Shown in pieces: positions 9,219 through 17,406 of a stretch of DNA of 64,000 bases; position 1 is the stretch's first letter; every line of letters begins with the position of its first letter. A program made the position numbers and the translations under genes. The notes under the pieces were generated by a model. It did not search any database. It saw only the letters and a list, made by a program, of their open reading frames with translations, and had not been told where the DNA came from. The stretch is taken from assembly GCA_964291375.2 (NCBI GenBank), contig OZ219809.1, positions 1,054,001 to 1,118,000 on the forward strand. The letters run 5' to 3'. The stretch comes from 3107 sp001483205 (GTDB taxonomy: Bacteria; Pseudomonadota; Alphaproteobacteria; Rhodobacterales; Rhodobacteraceae).

Positions 9219-9345
9219 CGAAGATACCCGCCCGCGGTTTCCGCCTTTCACACATCCCGCCGACAAAAAAACTTGCCATGCGCAAGCCATCGGTGGACCA
9301 TGCGCCAAACCCGACACCTGATTTGCAAAACAACAGGAGAACCCC

Positions 9346-10734
9346 ATGGCCCACTATGACGTTATCGTAATCGGCAGCGGCCCCGGCGGATATGTCTGCG
9401 CCATCCGCTGCGCGCAACTGGGCCTGAAGGTCGCTTGTGTCGAGGGGCGCAACACCCTTGGCGGCACCTGCCTGAATGTCGGCTGCATCCCCTCAAAGGC
9501 GCTGCTGCACGCCTCTCATTCCCTGCACGAGGCCGAGCACAATTTTGCGAAGATGGGCCTCAAGACCCCCCGCCCCGAAATCGACTGGAAAGCGATGCGC
9601 GCCTACAAGGACGACATCATCGCCCAAAACACGCGGGGCATCGAGTTCCTGTTCAAAAAAAACAAGATAGACTGGCTGAAAGGTTGGGGGACAATCCCGG
9701 AACCCGGTAAGGTCAGGGTTGGCGAGACGGTATATGAGGCCAGAAATATCGTCATCGCCACCGGGTCCGAGGCCACCTCTCTGCCCGGCGTTGAAATCGA
9801 CGAAAAGAGTGTCGTCACCTCGACCGGCGCTCTGGAGCTTGCCAGGATTCCGAAATCGATGATCGTGATCGGCGCGGGCGTGATCGGGCTTGAGATGGGG
9901 TCGGTCTATGCCCGGCTGGGCACGAAGGTGACCGTGGTCGAATATCTTGATCAGGTGACGCCGGGCATGGACAGGGAAATTGCCCGGGCCTTTCAGAAGG
10001 TGCTTAAGAAACAGGGCCTTAGCTTTATTATGGGCGCGGCGGTCCGGTCTGTCGAGGCGCTGAAGACCAGGGCAAAGGTGACATACCGGGCCGGAAACGC
10101 TGACAAAGACACCGTGATTGATGCCGAGGTCGTATTGGTCGCGACAGGCCGCAAACCTTATACCGACGGGCTGGAGCTTGAGGCGCTCGGGGTTGCGCTG
10201 TCACCGCAGGGCCGGATCGTGACCGATGCGCGCTGGGCCACCAATGTCAGCGGCATCCATGCGATCGGCGATTGCATCGACGGCCCGATGCTGGCCCATA
10301 AGGCCGAGGACGAGGGCATGGCGGTGGCCGAAATCATCGCCGGGCGACATGGCCATGTGAATTATGACGTGATCCCCGGCGTGGTTTATACCACCCCCGA
10401 AGTCGCCGCCGTCGGCAGGACCGAAGAGCAACTGAAAGAAGAGGGGCGCGCCTATAAGGCGGGCAAGTTCTCTTTCATGGGCAATGGCCGGGCCAAAGCG
10501 GTGTTTCAGGGCGAGGGTATGGTGAAGCTGCTGGCGGATGCAGAGACAGACCGCATTCTTGGCTGCCATATCCTTGGCCCCGGCGCGGGCGATCTGATCC
10601 ATGAAATCTGCGTGGCGATGGAGTTCGGGGCGTCGGCAGAGGATGTGGCGCTGACCTGCCATGCACATCCGACATTCTCGGAAGCGGTGCGCGAGGCGGC
10701 GCTTGCCTGCGGCGACGGGCCGATTCATGCGTGA
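9346..10734 (+). CDS. lpdA: Dihydrolipoyl dehydrogenase (E3)
   Basis: A 462-residue FAD-dependent E3 that reoxidises dihydrolipoamide in 2-oxoacid dehydrogenase complexes and the glycine cleavage system. FAD binds at VIVIGSGPGGYVCA (residues 6-19). The redox disulfide is Cys42/Cys47 in GGTCLNVGCIPSKALL. The NAD site is IVIGAGVIGLEMGSVYARLG, and the active-site His441/Glu446 pair is in HAHPTFSEA. CAGGAGAACCCC before the ATG is a strong ribosome binding site. No other complex subunits adjoin it, so which complex it serves cannot be read here. It converges on tgt. Confidence 0.95.
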   Translation: MAHYDVIVIGSGPGGYVCAIRCAQLGLKVACVEGRNTLGGTCLNVGCIPSKALLHASHSLHEAEHNFAKMGLKTPRPEIDWKAMRAYKDDIIAQNTRGIEFLFKKNKIDWLKGWGTIPEPGKVRVGETVYEARNIVIATGSEATSLPGVEIDEKSVVTSTGALELARIPKSMIVIGAGVIGLEMGSVYARLGTKVTVVEYLDQVTPGMDREIARAFQKVLKKQGLSFIMGAAVRSVEALKTRAKVTYRAGNADKDTVIDAEVVLVATGRKPYTDGLELEALGVALSPQGRIVTDARWATNVSGIHAIGDCIDGPMLAHKAEDEGMAVAEIIAGRHGHVNYDVIPGVVYTTPEVAAVGRTEEQLKEEGRAYKAGKFSFMGNGRAKAVFQGEGMVKLLADAETDRILGCHILGPGAGDLIHEICVAMEFGASAEDVALTCHAHPTFSEAVREAALACGDGPIHA

Positions 10735-10879
10735 GGGGTAAGGGGGGGCGGCGCGCTTACCCCCCTGAGCGGGCCGGATGCGGCGTTCCGGGCTGTTCAC
10801 GCATCTGTCCCGGCAAAGCGACCAACGTTCCGCCGGGCGGGACGGATTGGCGGCTGATGCGCCACCATGCAGACCCCGT

Positions 10880-12010
10880 TCAAAGCGGCTCAATATCCCC
10901 CTGCCCCCACTCTGCCGGCCGCGCCGCCTGAAATGCGCCGAATGCGCCCCTGCCGATGGCATCCCGGATACCGGCCATCAGGCTCTGGTAGTATTCGAGA
11001 TTATGCCAGGTCAGCAACATCCCCGACAGCATTTCCCCGGCGCGGAACAGGTGATGCAGATAGGCGCGGGAATAGTGCGAACAGGCCGGGCAGCGGCAGG
11101 TTTCCTCCAGCGGACGCGGGTCATCCCGGTGCCGGGCGTTCCTGATATTCACCACCCCCCGGCGGGTGAACGCCTGCCCCGTCCGGCCCGAACGCGACGG
11201 CAACACGCAATCGAACATGTCCACGCCACGGGCAACCGCGCCGAGGATGTCATCGGGTTTGCCGACTCCCATCAGATAACGCGGCCTGTCTGCGGGCAGC
11301 ATGTCCGGCGCATAGTCGAGAACCCTGAACATCGCCTGTTGGCCCTCGCCCACGGCCAGCCCGCCGATGGCATAGCCGTCAAAGCCGATTGCCCTTAACG
11401 CCCCGGCACTTTCCTCGCGCTGGTCCCTGAACACACTGCCCTGCTGAATGCCGAACAGTGCATGGCCGGGCCGGTCCCCGAATGCGGCCCTTGAGCGCTC
11501 TGCCCAGCGCATCGACAGGCGCATCGACGCGCGCGCGGCTGTTTCCTCGGCGGGAAACGGCGTGCATTCGTCAAAGCACATCACGATGTCAGAACCGAGC
11601 AGGCGCTGAATGTCCATCGACCGTTCCGGGGTGATCTGATGCCGCGACCCGTCGATATGGGATTTGAACGTCACCCCGTGTTCCGTCAGTTTGCGCAGGC
11701 CCGAAAGGCTCATCACCTGAAAGCCGCCGCTGTCGGTCAGGATCGGCTTTGGCCAGTGCATGAACCGATGCAGCCCGCCGAGGCGCGCAATACGTTCGGC
11801 CCCCGGACGCAGCATCAGGTGGTATGTGTTGCCAAGCAGGATGTCGGCCCCGGTGGCGGCGACGCTTTCGGGCATCATCGCCTTGACGGTTGCCGCGGTG
11901 CCGACAGGCATGAAGGCGGGGGTGCGAATCCCGCCCCTGGGCGTCGAGACCGTGCCGAGGCGGGCCTTGCCGTCCTGCCCGTGCAACGTGAATGAAAAGC
12001 GTTCGCTCAT
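10880..12010 (-). CDS. tgt: Queuine tRNA-guanine transglycosylase
   Basis: A 376-residue bacterial Tgt that swaps guanine-34 for preQ1 in tRNAs with GUN anticodons, an early step of queuosine formation. Asp93 (LTDSGGFQVMSL) and nucleophile Asp267 (MFDCVLPSRSGRTG) are in place, and the zinc site Cys305, Cys307, Cys310 (CRCPAC) with a downstream His is intact. The motif reads PSRSGRTG rather than the common PTRNARNG, a mild variation. Together with gluQ at 1.2 kb it shows that the cell modifies tRNA(Asp) to glutamyl-queuosine. The ATG at 12010 matches the usual family N terminus. Confidence 0.95.
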   Translation of the reverse strand: MSERFSFTLHGQDGKARLGTVSTPRGGIRTPAFMPVGTAATVKAMMPESVAATGADILLGNTYHLMLRPGAERIARLGGLHRFMHWPKPILTDSGGFQVMSLSGLRKLTEHGVTFKSHIDGSRHQITPERSMDIQRLLGSDIVMCFDECTPFPAEETAARASMRLSMRWAERSRAAFGDRPGHALFGIQQGSVFRDQREESAGALRAIGFDGYAIGGLAVGEGQQAMFRVLDYAPDMLPADRPRYLMGVGKPDDILGAVARGVDMFDCVLPSRSGRTGQAFTRRGVVNIRNARHRDDPRPLEETCRCPACSHYSRAYLHHLFRAGEMLSGMLLTWHNLEYYQSLMAGIRDAIGRGAFGAFQAARPAEWGQGDIEPL

Positions 12011-12079
12011 GGGTTTGCCCGCAGATGGTTAAGGGGGGTGTTCTGCGCCGGATTGCCGGAAATGCCAAGGGAAGAGCCG

Positions 12080-12275
12080 GGTATATTGGCGCGTTGGTGG
12101 CCAAATCGTCCGCCCGGCGGAACTGCCCAAGCCGCGTCGTTGAGCGGGTGCGCGAACAGTCCCGAAAGGCAGCGTCCGGGGGCGCGCGCCGCCCACCCCA
12201 TTGAGGGGTAGACGGCGCGGCCCGGTCTTGCGACCGGGCGGATGGTTGGCCGTTGATGCGCTATCATGCAACCCC
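12080..12275. repeat. Degenerate interspersed repeat between tgt and the dioxygenase-like gene
   Basis: Holds fragments seen in other gaps: TATTGGCGCGTTGGTGGCCA, GTCCGCCCGGCGGAACTGCC, the block CCCCATTGAGGGGTAGACGG, and the inverted block CCCGGTCTTGCGACCGGGCGG. No gene was found here. Confidence 0.5.
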
Positions 12276-12317
12276 TCACCCATAACCGGACTATGCAGCG
12301 GGCGCATTCACGCCGCA

Positions 12318-13109
12318 TCAATCCGGATCAAGCCAGCCCCGGATTCCGCCGGGACACTCGGGCCGGAAATAGATGATCACCCGTCCCTCGGGCGGCGCCT
12401 CGGCCCCGTCCTGCCACGCGGCGATCCCGTGCAGGGCGTGACGGTGAAGCGCATAGGCCCCGCCGGGCCGCGCCACCAGCCTGACCCGCCTGCACCTGCG
12501 GAAAACCTGCGCGCGCGCCGCGTGATAGGCCCCGGTCAGATCAACATCGGGCCAGTCCCGTGGCGGATACGGCTCTAAAGCCTGCCGGAACGCCGCCCCC
12601 ATGATCCTGTGGCTGCCCTCCCACACCACCAGCGGGCTGGCCCGGTCATCACAGGCCGTCACCGGCAGCCCCAGAACAAAGGCGTGCGGCTCCCGGATCA
12701 TGCGGTGGCGCTCCGGCCCGACGGGCAAAAGGCCATCAACATGGGCGGCGTCGCGCCTCTGACGATAGCGGAACGCCGCGTCGCCCTCGCCCGTCCTCGG
12801 GCGCGGATAGCCGGGAAAGAGGGCCGAGACCTGCGCCCTGTGCAGCGGCGGCAGCGCCCCGCCCATATACGCCCGCAGAAACGCCACCGCCCGCCCGGTC
12901 AGCGGGCCGGAGCCGTTCACCGCCCCCGCCGCATCGTTCGGCAGGGCGTCAACGCCGACAAACCATGTGCCTTCGCAGTCGAACCCGGCGGGGGGCGCGC
13001 CCGCCCCCTGCATCACCCCAATCGCCGCTGGTCCGGCATGGCCGAGCCACCCCAGCACCGCAGGGTCGCGCCCGAACACGGCCCAGCCCTTCGTGGCAAA
13101 ATCCGTCAC
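12318..13109 (-). CDS. Phytanoyl-CoA dioxygenase-like (Fe(II)/2-oxoglutarate oxygenase fold) protein
   Basis: A 263-residue protein that I place tentatively in the PhyH-like Fe(II)/2-oxoglutarate oxygenases. His123-x-Asp125 (AAHVDGLLP), a distal His cluster at 222-227 (LHRHALHG) and Arg243 (GRVIIYFRPE) are in the order expected for the metal triad and 2-oxoglutarate anchor. GTG at 13109 is chosen because it overlaps the TGA of the upstream TSUP gene as GTGA, a classic coupled start; the open frame upstream only shadows that gene. The coupling suggests that the two act on related compounds. The substrate is unknown. Confidence 0.65.
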   Translation of the reverse strand: MTDFATKGWAVFGRDPAVLGWLGHAGPAAIGVMQGAGAPPAGFDCEGTWFVGVDALPNDAAGAVNGSGPLTGRAVAFLRAYMGGALPPLHRAQVSALFPGYPRPRTGEGDAAFRYRQRRDAAHVDGLLPVGPERHRMIREPHAFVLGLPVTACDDRASPLVVWEGSHRIMGAAFRQALEPYPPRDWPDVDLTGAYHAARAQVFRRCRRVRLVARPGGAYALHRHALHGIAAWQDGAEAPPEGRVIIYFRPECPGGIRGWLDPD

Positions 13110-13924
13110 CACCCCAATGCCTCGCGCAGCATGTTGAGCGCGACCAGCGTCAGGAACAGGGCGAAAATCCGCCTCAGCCGCAGGGGGTCCAGCATATGGG
13201 CAAGTCTTGCGCCGAATGGGGCGGTCAGCCATGTTGCGACGACAACAAGCGCAAAGGCGGGCAGGTTGACCACGCCGACGGTGAAGGGCGGCGCGAGGTC
13301 GGGCTGATAGGCCAGAAACCCGATCAGCGAAGGCGCGGCGATCAGGGCACCAAAACCCGAGGCCGTGGCGACGGCCTGATGGATCGGCCGTCCGTAAAGG
13401 GTCATCAGCGGCACACCGAACGATCCCCCGCCAATGCCCATCAGAACGGACAGGAACCCGGTGGCGGCGGACAACCCGGCCCGTGTCATCCCTGCGGGCA
13501 TTCGGGGGCCGATGCGCCAGTGCGCACGGGCGAAGATCATGTAGAGCGCAATGCCGATGCCAAGCAACCCGAACAGGCCCTGCAACACCGCCGATCTTAA
13601 CACCAGAACCACCAGCGCACCGGTGAACGCCCCGGCCATAATGCCGGGGGCCCATGTCTTCAGGATGTCCCGGTCCACCGCGCCCTTGCGGTTATGGGCG
13701 GTGACCGAGCGCAGAGAGGTGAAGATGATGGTTGCCAGAGAGGTCGCCAGACAAATGCGCATCAGATCGGGGCTGTCATGGCCGAGCGCTGAAAAGGCGT
13801 AGAAAAAGGCGGGAACAAGAACGAGGCCGCCGCCAACGCCGAGCAGACCGGCGAGAATACCGGCAAACGCGCCGATCAGCAGAAGCAGCGCCGCCATGGG
13901 CAGGAGGATGGTCACATCCGGCAT
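13106..13924 (-). CDS. TSUP family (TauE/SafE-type) membrane transporter
   Basis: A 272-residue inner-membrane protein with about eight hydrophobic segments. The family glycine motif is duplicated, GILAGLLGVGGGLVLVPAF at the N terminus and GFLSVLMGIGGGSFGVPLM in the middle, as in TSUP transporters that move sulfite, sulfonates or other organic anions. The ATG at 13924 lies directly before the first membrane segment. Its stop overlaps the GTG of the dioxygenase-like gene by four bases, so the two are translationally coupled. The substrate is not known; sulfur compounds are only a family-level guess. Confidence 0.88.
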   Translation of the reverse strand: MPDVTILLPMAALLLLIGAFAGILAGLLGVGGGLVLVPAFFYAFSALGHDSPDLMRICLATSLATIIFTSLRSVTAHNRKGAVDRDILKTWAPGIMAGAFTGALVVLVLRSAVLQGLFGLLGIGIALYMIFARAHWRIGPRMPAGMTRAGLSAATGFLSVLMGIGGGSFGVPLMTLYGRPIHQAVATASGFGALIAAPSLIGFLAYQPDLAPPFTVGVVNLPAFALVVVATWLTAPFGARLAHMLDPLRLRRIFALFLTLVALNMLREALGW

Positions 13925-13975
13925 GGGGGTCTGTCCTATCCGATGGGGGTGGCCCCGGCAAGGCTGCGTGAAGTT

Positions 13976-14041
13976 CTCTGCATAATGGCGCATGGGCGAC
14001 CAAACCGCCTGCCCGGCTCGACCAATATGCAGAAGTCTTTA
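13976..14041. repeat. Short MITE-like repeat
   Basis: Runs from CTCTGCATAATGGCGCATGG to ACCAATATGCAGAAGTCTTT, with inverted ends enclosing ACCAAACCGCCTGCCCGGC. It is the shortest form of the widespread family and sits upstream of the TSUP gene. Confidence 0.65.
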
Positions 14042-14328
14042 TTAGTAGGTCTCTTCTGTCGTGTGTTTCATTATACAGTCTCTGAAAAAAGCCGACTCGG
14101 AAATGACGCCAAGACTAACGCGCAAATTGTCTAATGCGAGCAGGTCAAGATGAAAGAGATATTGCGAAACAAAGATAGACCCATGTGCAAAGCCCATGGA
14201 AACATTTTGCAGCCGGTAGATTTCCACCTTGTGAACGCATGGCGGTCCCCTCTTTGCCTGAAATTAACTATAGACTGGCATCTCCGGGTTGTCCAACACC
14301 TTTCACTACCACCCCGGCGGGGCCAGCA
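14042..14328. other. AT-rich gap between the TSUP gene and dusA
   Basis: About 290 bp of clearly lower GC than the flanks. Short open frames exist on both strands (67 codons on plus, 61 on minus), but none has a good ribosome binding site or recognisable sequence. I see no gene I can support. Confidence 0.4.
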
Positions 14329-15408
14329 TCACGCCGCGACAGGCCGGACATAAGACAGCGCCTCGTCCAGCACTTCCGGCCCTGCCCCCGCACGGCACCC
14401 CTGTTCCGACAGCACCCGTCGCCACTGCCGCGCGCCGGGCCGCCCGGCAAACAGCCCCAGCATATGGCGCGTGACCTCATGCAGCCTGCCGCCCCTCTCC
14501 ACATGCCCGGCGATATAGGGCCGCATCGCCGCCGCCACATCCCAGGCACCTCTCGGCCCGACAGCAGGCACCCCGAATATCCGCGCATCCGCCGCAAGCA
14601 GGATGTCGCACGGGCCATGATAGGCCGCCCGCCCGACCATGACGCCATCGAAACCCTCGGCCAGCAGGCTTTCCGCCTGATCCAGCGACCCGATCCCGCC
14701 ATTGACAGAGATATGAAGCCCCGGAAAATGGTCCTTCATCCGCCGCACCAGCCCATAATCAAGCGGCGGAATTTCCCGGTTCTGTTTCGGACTGAGGCCC
14801 TGCAACCACGCCTTGCGCGCATGAACCTGTATCCGGGTCACGCCCGCATCCCGCACACGGGCAATGAAATCCGGCAGAACCTGCGCGGGGGTCTGTTCAT
14901 CAACCCCGATCCGGCACTTGACGGTCACCGGGACCGTCGCCGCCGCCTTCATCGCCGCCACGCATCGGGCGACCAGGGCCGGATGCCGCATCAGAACCGC
15001 GCCGAAACATCCGCATTTCACCCGGTCGGACGGACAGCCGACATTCAGGTTGATCTCGTTATACCCCGCGTCGCAGGCGATGGCCGTCGCCGCCGCCAGT
15101 TCCGCCGGGTCAGAACCGCCCAGTTGCACCGCAACCGGATGTTCCGCCGGGTGATGGTCGAGCAGATGCAGCGCGCCGCCGCGCACCAGAGCGGGGGCCG
15201 TCACCATTTCGGTATAGAGCAGCACCTGCCGGGACATCAGCCGGTGCAGATAGCGACAATGGCGGTCGGTCCAGTCCATCATCGGCGCGACACTCAGCCG
15301 TGCAGCGGTATGAACATCCGGTTTTATGGTGGTTGCTCCGTGTGTTGGGTTTGGCGGTGTCTTTATGAGGCGTTTGTCTGACGAGTGTTTCGCACGAATT
15401 GCCATCAT
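14329..15408 (-). CDS. dusA: tRNA-dihydrouridine(20/20a) synthase
   Basis: A roughly 359-residue FMN-dependent DusA, which reduces uridines 20 and 20a in the tRNA D-loop. SVAPMMDWTDRHCRYLHRLM is the family start block. EINLNVGCPSDRVKCGCFGAVLM contains the catalytic Cys, and TVKCRIGVDE and VHARKAWLQGLSPKQNREIPP are DusA-type signatures. The start is uncertain: ATG codons at 15408 and 15405 give a 40-residue leader before the conserved domain, and no strong ribosome binding site is visible. The frame is open to 15537, but nothing conserved is seen there. Confidence 0.9.
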   Translation of the reverse strand: MMAIRAKHSSDKRLIKTPPNPTHGATTIKPDVHTAARLSVAPMMDWTDRHCRYLHRLMSRQVLLYTEMVTAPALVRGGALHLLDHHPAEHPVAVQLGGSDPAELAAATAIACDAGYNEINLNVGCPSDRVKCGCFGAVLMRHPALVARCVAAMKAAATVPVTVKCRIGVDEQTPAQVLPDFIARVRDAGVTRIQVHARKAWLQGLSPKQNREIPPLDYGLVRRMKDHFPGLHISVNGGIGSLDQAESLLAEGFDGVMVGRAAYHGPCDILLAADARIFGVPAVGPRGAWDVAAAMRPYIAGHVERGGRLHEVTRHMLGLFAGRPGARQWRRVLSEQGCRAGAGPEVLDEALSYVRPVAA

Positions 15409-15615
15409 AAGAAAAGGGGCGATGGGGGTGAAAGCTGTGACCTTCTGCGCCGCGCCCAGCCCGTGATATGGGCTGACGGCATAAAACGGCAAAAAATGTT
15501 CGACAGTCCAAAGATATTTGCATATGTTCAATTTCAAGCTCGGGTGGAAGAACCGCTAGCAGTGGAAACGGAAAATGAGAGGGCGCTTCTTGCTTGAAAA
15601 TCTTGCGGGATGTTT

Positions 15616-15692
15616 GGGATATAAGAGGCCGAAATGGGATATAAGAGGCCGAAATGGGATATAAGAGGCCGAAATGGGATATAAGAGGCCGA
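15616..15692. repeat. Four tandem copies of a 20-bp repeat (GGGATATAAGAGGCCGAAAT)
   Basis: Three perfect 20-bp copies and a fourth lacking its last base lie in an AT-rich gap just before a small plus-strand ORF, whose ATG is formed by the last repeat junction. The pattern resembles iterons or a repeated operator, but no replication or regulator gene is adjacent. Confidence 0.9.
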
Positions 15693-15952
15693 AAGCTGTA
15701 ACTTCAACTGACGTTTCGGTAACGCAGGCGAAGTTGACTTTGATTGATCGCATTATGCATCGTATCGCTTTCAGCAAGCCCAAAAGCAAACTGAAACTAA
15801 ACAAAAAAATCTCTGTTATTCTGATAGATGATGAGAAATACCTTTGCTCTCTCAAGTTCAGCTACGCAGGAAATACTCAATTTCACCCGCTAACACGCGA
15901 TGAAGTGCAAAATCTTATCTCTGTACTTTCGGAATTGGAAAGCGAGAAATGA
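15674..15952 (+). CDS. Small hypothetical protein next to the 20-bp repeats
   Basis: A 92-residue frame with AT-rich codon use unlike the neighbouring genes. The N terminus is basic; the C-terminal half (ISVILIDDEKYLCSLKFSY, then a helix ending LISVLSELESEK) looks like a small alpha/beta domain. The first ATG at 15674 lies in the tandem repeat and has no clear ribosome binding site, so a start inside the frame, such as the Met at about residue 28, is also possible. The family is not recognised. It is probably acquired DNA between dusA and recA. Confidence 0.45.
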   Translation: MGYKRPKAVTSTDVSVTQAKLTLIDRIMHRIAFSKPKSKLKLNKKISVILIDDEKYLCSLKFSYAGNTQFHPLTRDEVQNLISVLSELESEK

Positions 15953-16102
15953 TTGATACAAAGCGGCCCGTCAGGGCCGGAAAAAAGCGTCAGGCCGGGC
16001 ATTCAAAAGCCGGACTGCGAGTAAAGGTGACGACCGGCTCCACCCGGTTGATCTGCCTGACAAGGAAAGCACCGTCTTCAAAACGGGAGCCGGTTCCGCC
16101 TC

Positions 16103-17176
16103 TCAGGCCTCTGCCGCCACGTCGCCCGCACTGCCTGGGGGCATGTCGAAATCAAGCCCGTGGGCGGCGCGAATCTTGTCCTCAACCTCCAGCGCCACGC
16201 CCGGATTGTCCTTCATAAACGCCTTGGCGTTTTCCCGCCCCTGACCGATGCGCCGGTCGCCGTAAGAAAACCACGCCCCCGATTTCTCGACAATTCCGGC
16301 CTTGACGCCAAGGTCGAGCAGCTCCCCGGTTTTCGAGATGCCCTCGCCATACATGATGTCAAACTCGACCTGCTTGAAGGGCGGCGCAACCTTGTTCTTG
16401 ACCACCTTGACTCGGGTCGCGTTGCCGATGATTTCATCACGATCCTTGACCTGTCCGATCCGGCGGATGTCCAGCCGGACAGAAGAATAGAATTTCAGCG
16501 CATTTCCGCCGGTGGTGGTTTCGGGGCTGCCAAACATCACCCCGATTTTCATGCGAATCTGGTTGATGAAGATCACCATGCAATTCGACCGCGCAATCGA
16601 GCCGGTCAGCTTGCGCATCGCCTGGCTCATCAGGCGGGCCTGCACCCCGACATTGCTGTCGCCCATATCGCCTTCGAGTTCCGATTTCGGCGTCAGGGCC
16701 GCCACCGAATCGACGACGATCATATTGACGGCACCGGAGCGGACCAGCGTGTCGGTGATTTCCAGCGCCTGCTCGCCGGTATCGGGCTGGCTGATCAGCA
16801 GATCATCCAGATTGACCCCCAGCTTCTTGGCATATTGCGGGTCAAGCGCATGTTCCGCATCGACAAAGGCGCATGTGCCGCCCTTTTTCTGTTCCTCGGC
16901 AACGCAATGCAGTGTCAGCGTCGTCTTGCCGGAGCTTTCCGGCCCGTAAATCTCGACAATCCGGCCCTTGGGCAGGCCGCCGATCCCCAGCGCGATGTCC
17001 AGCCCCAGCGATCCGGTCGATGTGGCCTCGATCTCCTGAATCGGGTTGTCGCCGCCGAGCTTCATTATCGACCCCTTGCCGAACTGACGCTCGATCTGCG
17101 CCAGCGCCGAATCGAGGGCTTTCTGCTTGTCCGCTTGCTTTTTGCTGTCCATCTTCAGAAAGTCTGCTGCTGCCAT
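16103..17176 (-). CDS. recA: Recombinase RecA
   Basis: A 357-residue RecA that forms ATP-dependent filaments on single-stranded DNA for homologous repair and LexA cleavage. Walker A is GPESSGKTTL at about 78-87. MIVVDSVAALTPKSELEGDMGD, split here only for description, holds the Walker B strand and loop L1, and the IRMKIGVMFGSPETTTGGNA region is loop L2. Length and order are standard. The ATG at 17176 begins MAAADFLKMDSKKQ. A LexA-type box lies 54 bp upstream, so SOS control is expected. Confidence 0.98.
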   Translation of the reverse strand: MAAADFLKMDSKKQADKQKALDSALAQIERQFGKGSIMKLGGDNPIQEIEATSTGSLGLDIALGIGGLPKGRIVEIYGPESSGKTTLTLHCVAEEQKKGGTCAFVDAEHALDPQYAKKLGVNLDDLLISQPDTGEQALEITDTLVRSGAVNMIVVDSVAALTPKSELEGDMGDSNVGVQARLMSQAMRKLTGSIARSNCMVIFINQIRMKIGVMFGSPETTTGGNALKFYSSVRLDIRRIGQVKDRDEIIGNATRVKVVKNKVAPPFKQVEFDIMYGEGISKTGELLDLGVKAGIVEKSGAWFSYGDRRIGQGRENAKAFMKDNPGVALEVEDKIRAAHGLDFDMPPGSAGDVAAEA

Positions 17177-17229
17177 GGCTTCAAATCCTTATTCCACACC
17201 CGTGAGCGGGTGGCAATCCTGCCGCCCAT

Positions 17230-17244
17230 GTTCTCTTCTTGTTC
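17230..17244. promoter_or_regulatory. LexA/SOS box of recA
   Basis: GTTC-TCTTCTT-GTTC is an exact match to the alphaproteobacterial LexA operator GTTC-N7-GTTC, and it lies 54 bp upstream of the recA start. It implies LexA repression of recA. Confidence 0.85.
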
Positions 17245-17406
17245 CAAACCGGTTATGGGGGTAAAAAGAGAACATTTCAACCGTGTTTTCGCCCCGACTG
17301 TCGGGTATTTTCCTTAACAGATCGTTTACGCGGCAGGGGAAATGCACGTAAAACGCGAAAAATAGGTTTGTGGCTCTGGTTTTTGACACCCCCCCTGCAT
17401 GATGGC

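Noticed and set aside
15556..15855. 99-codon minus-strand frame across the 20-bp repeats
   Set aside because: Most of its N-terminal half is the reverse of the small plus-strand ORF, and the rest is repeat translation; no ribosome binding site was seen. The plus-strand frame is slightly better supported.
15949..16218. 89-codon plus-strand frame starting at the stop of the small ORF
   Set aside because: It runs into the antisense strand of recA and has no independent support.
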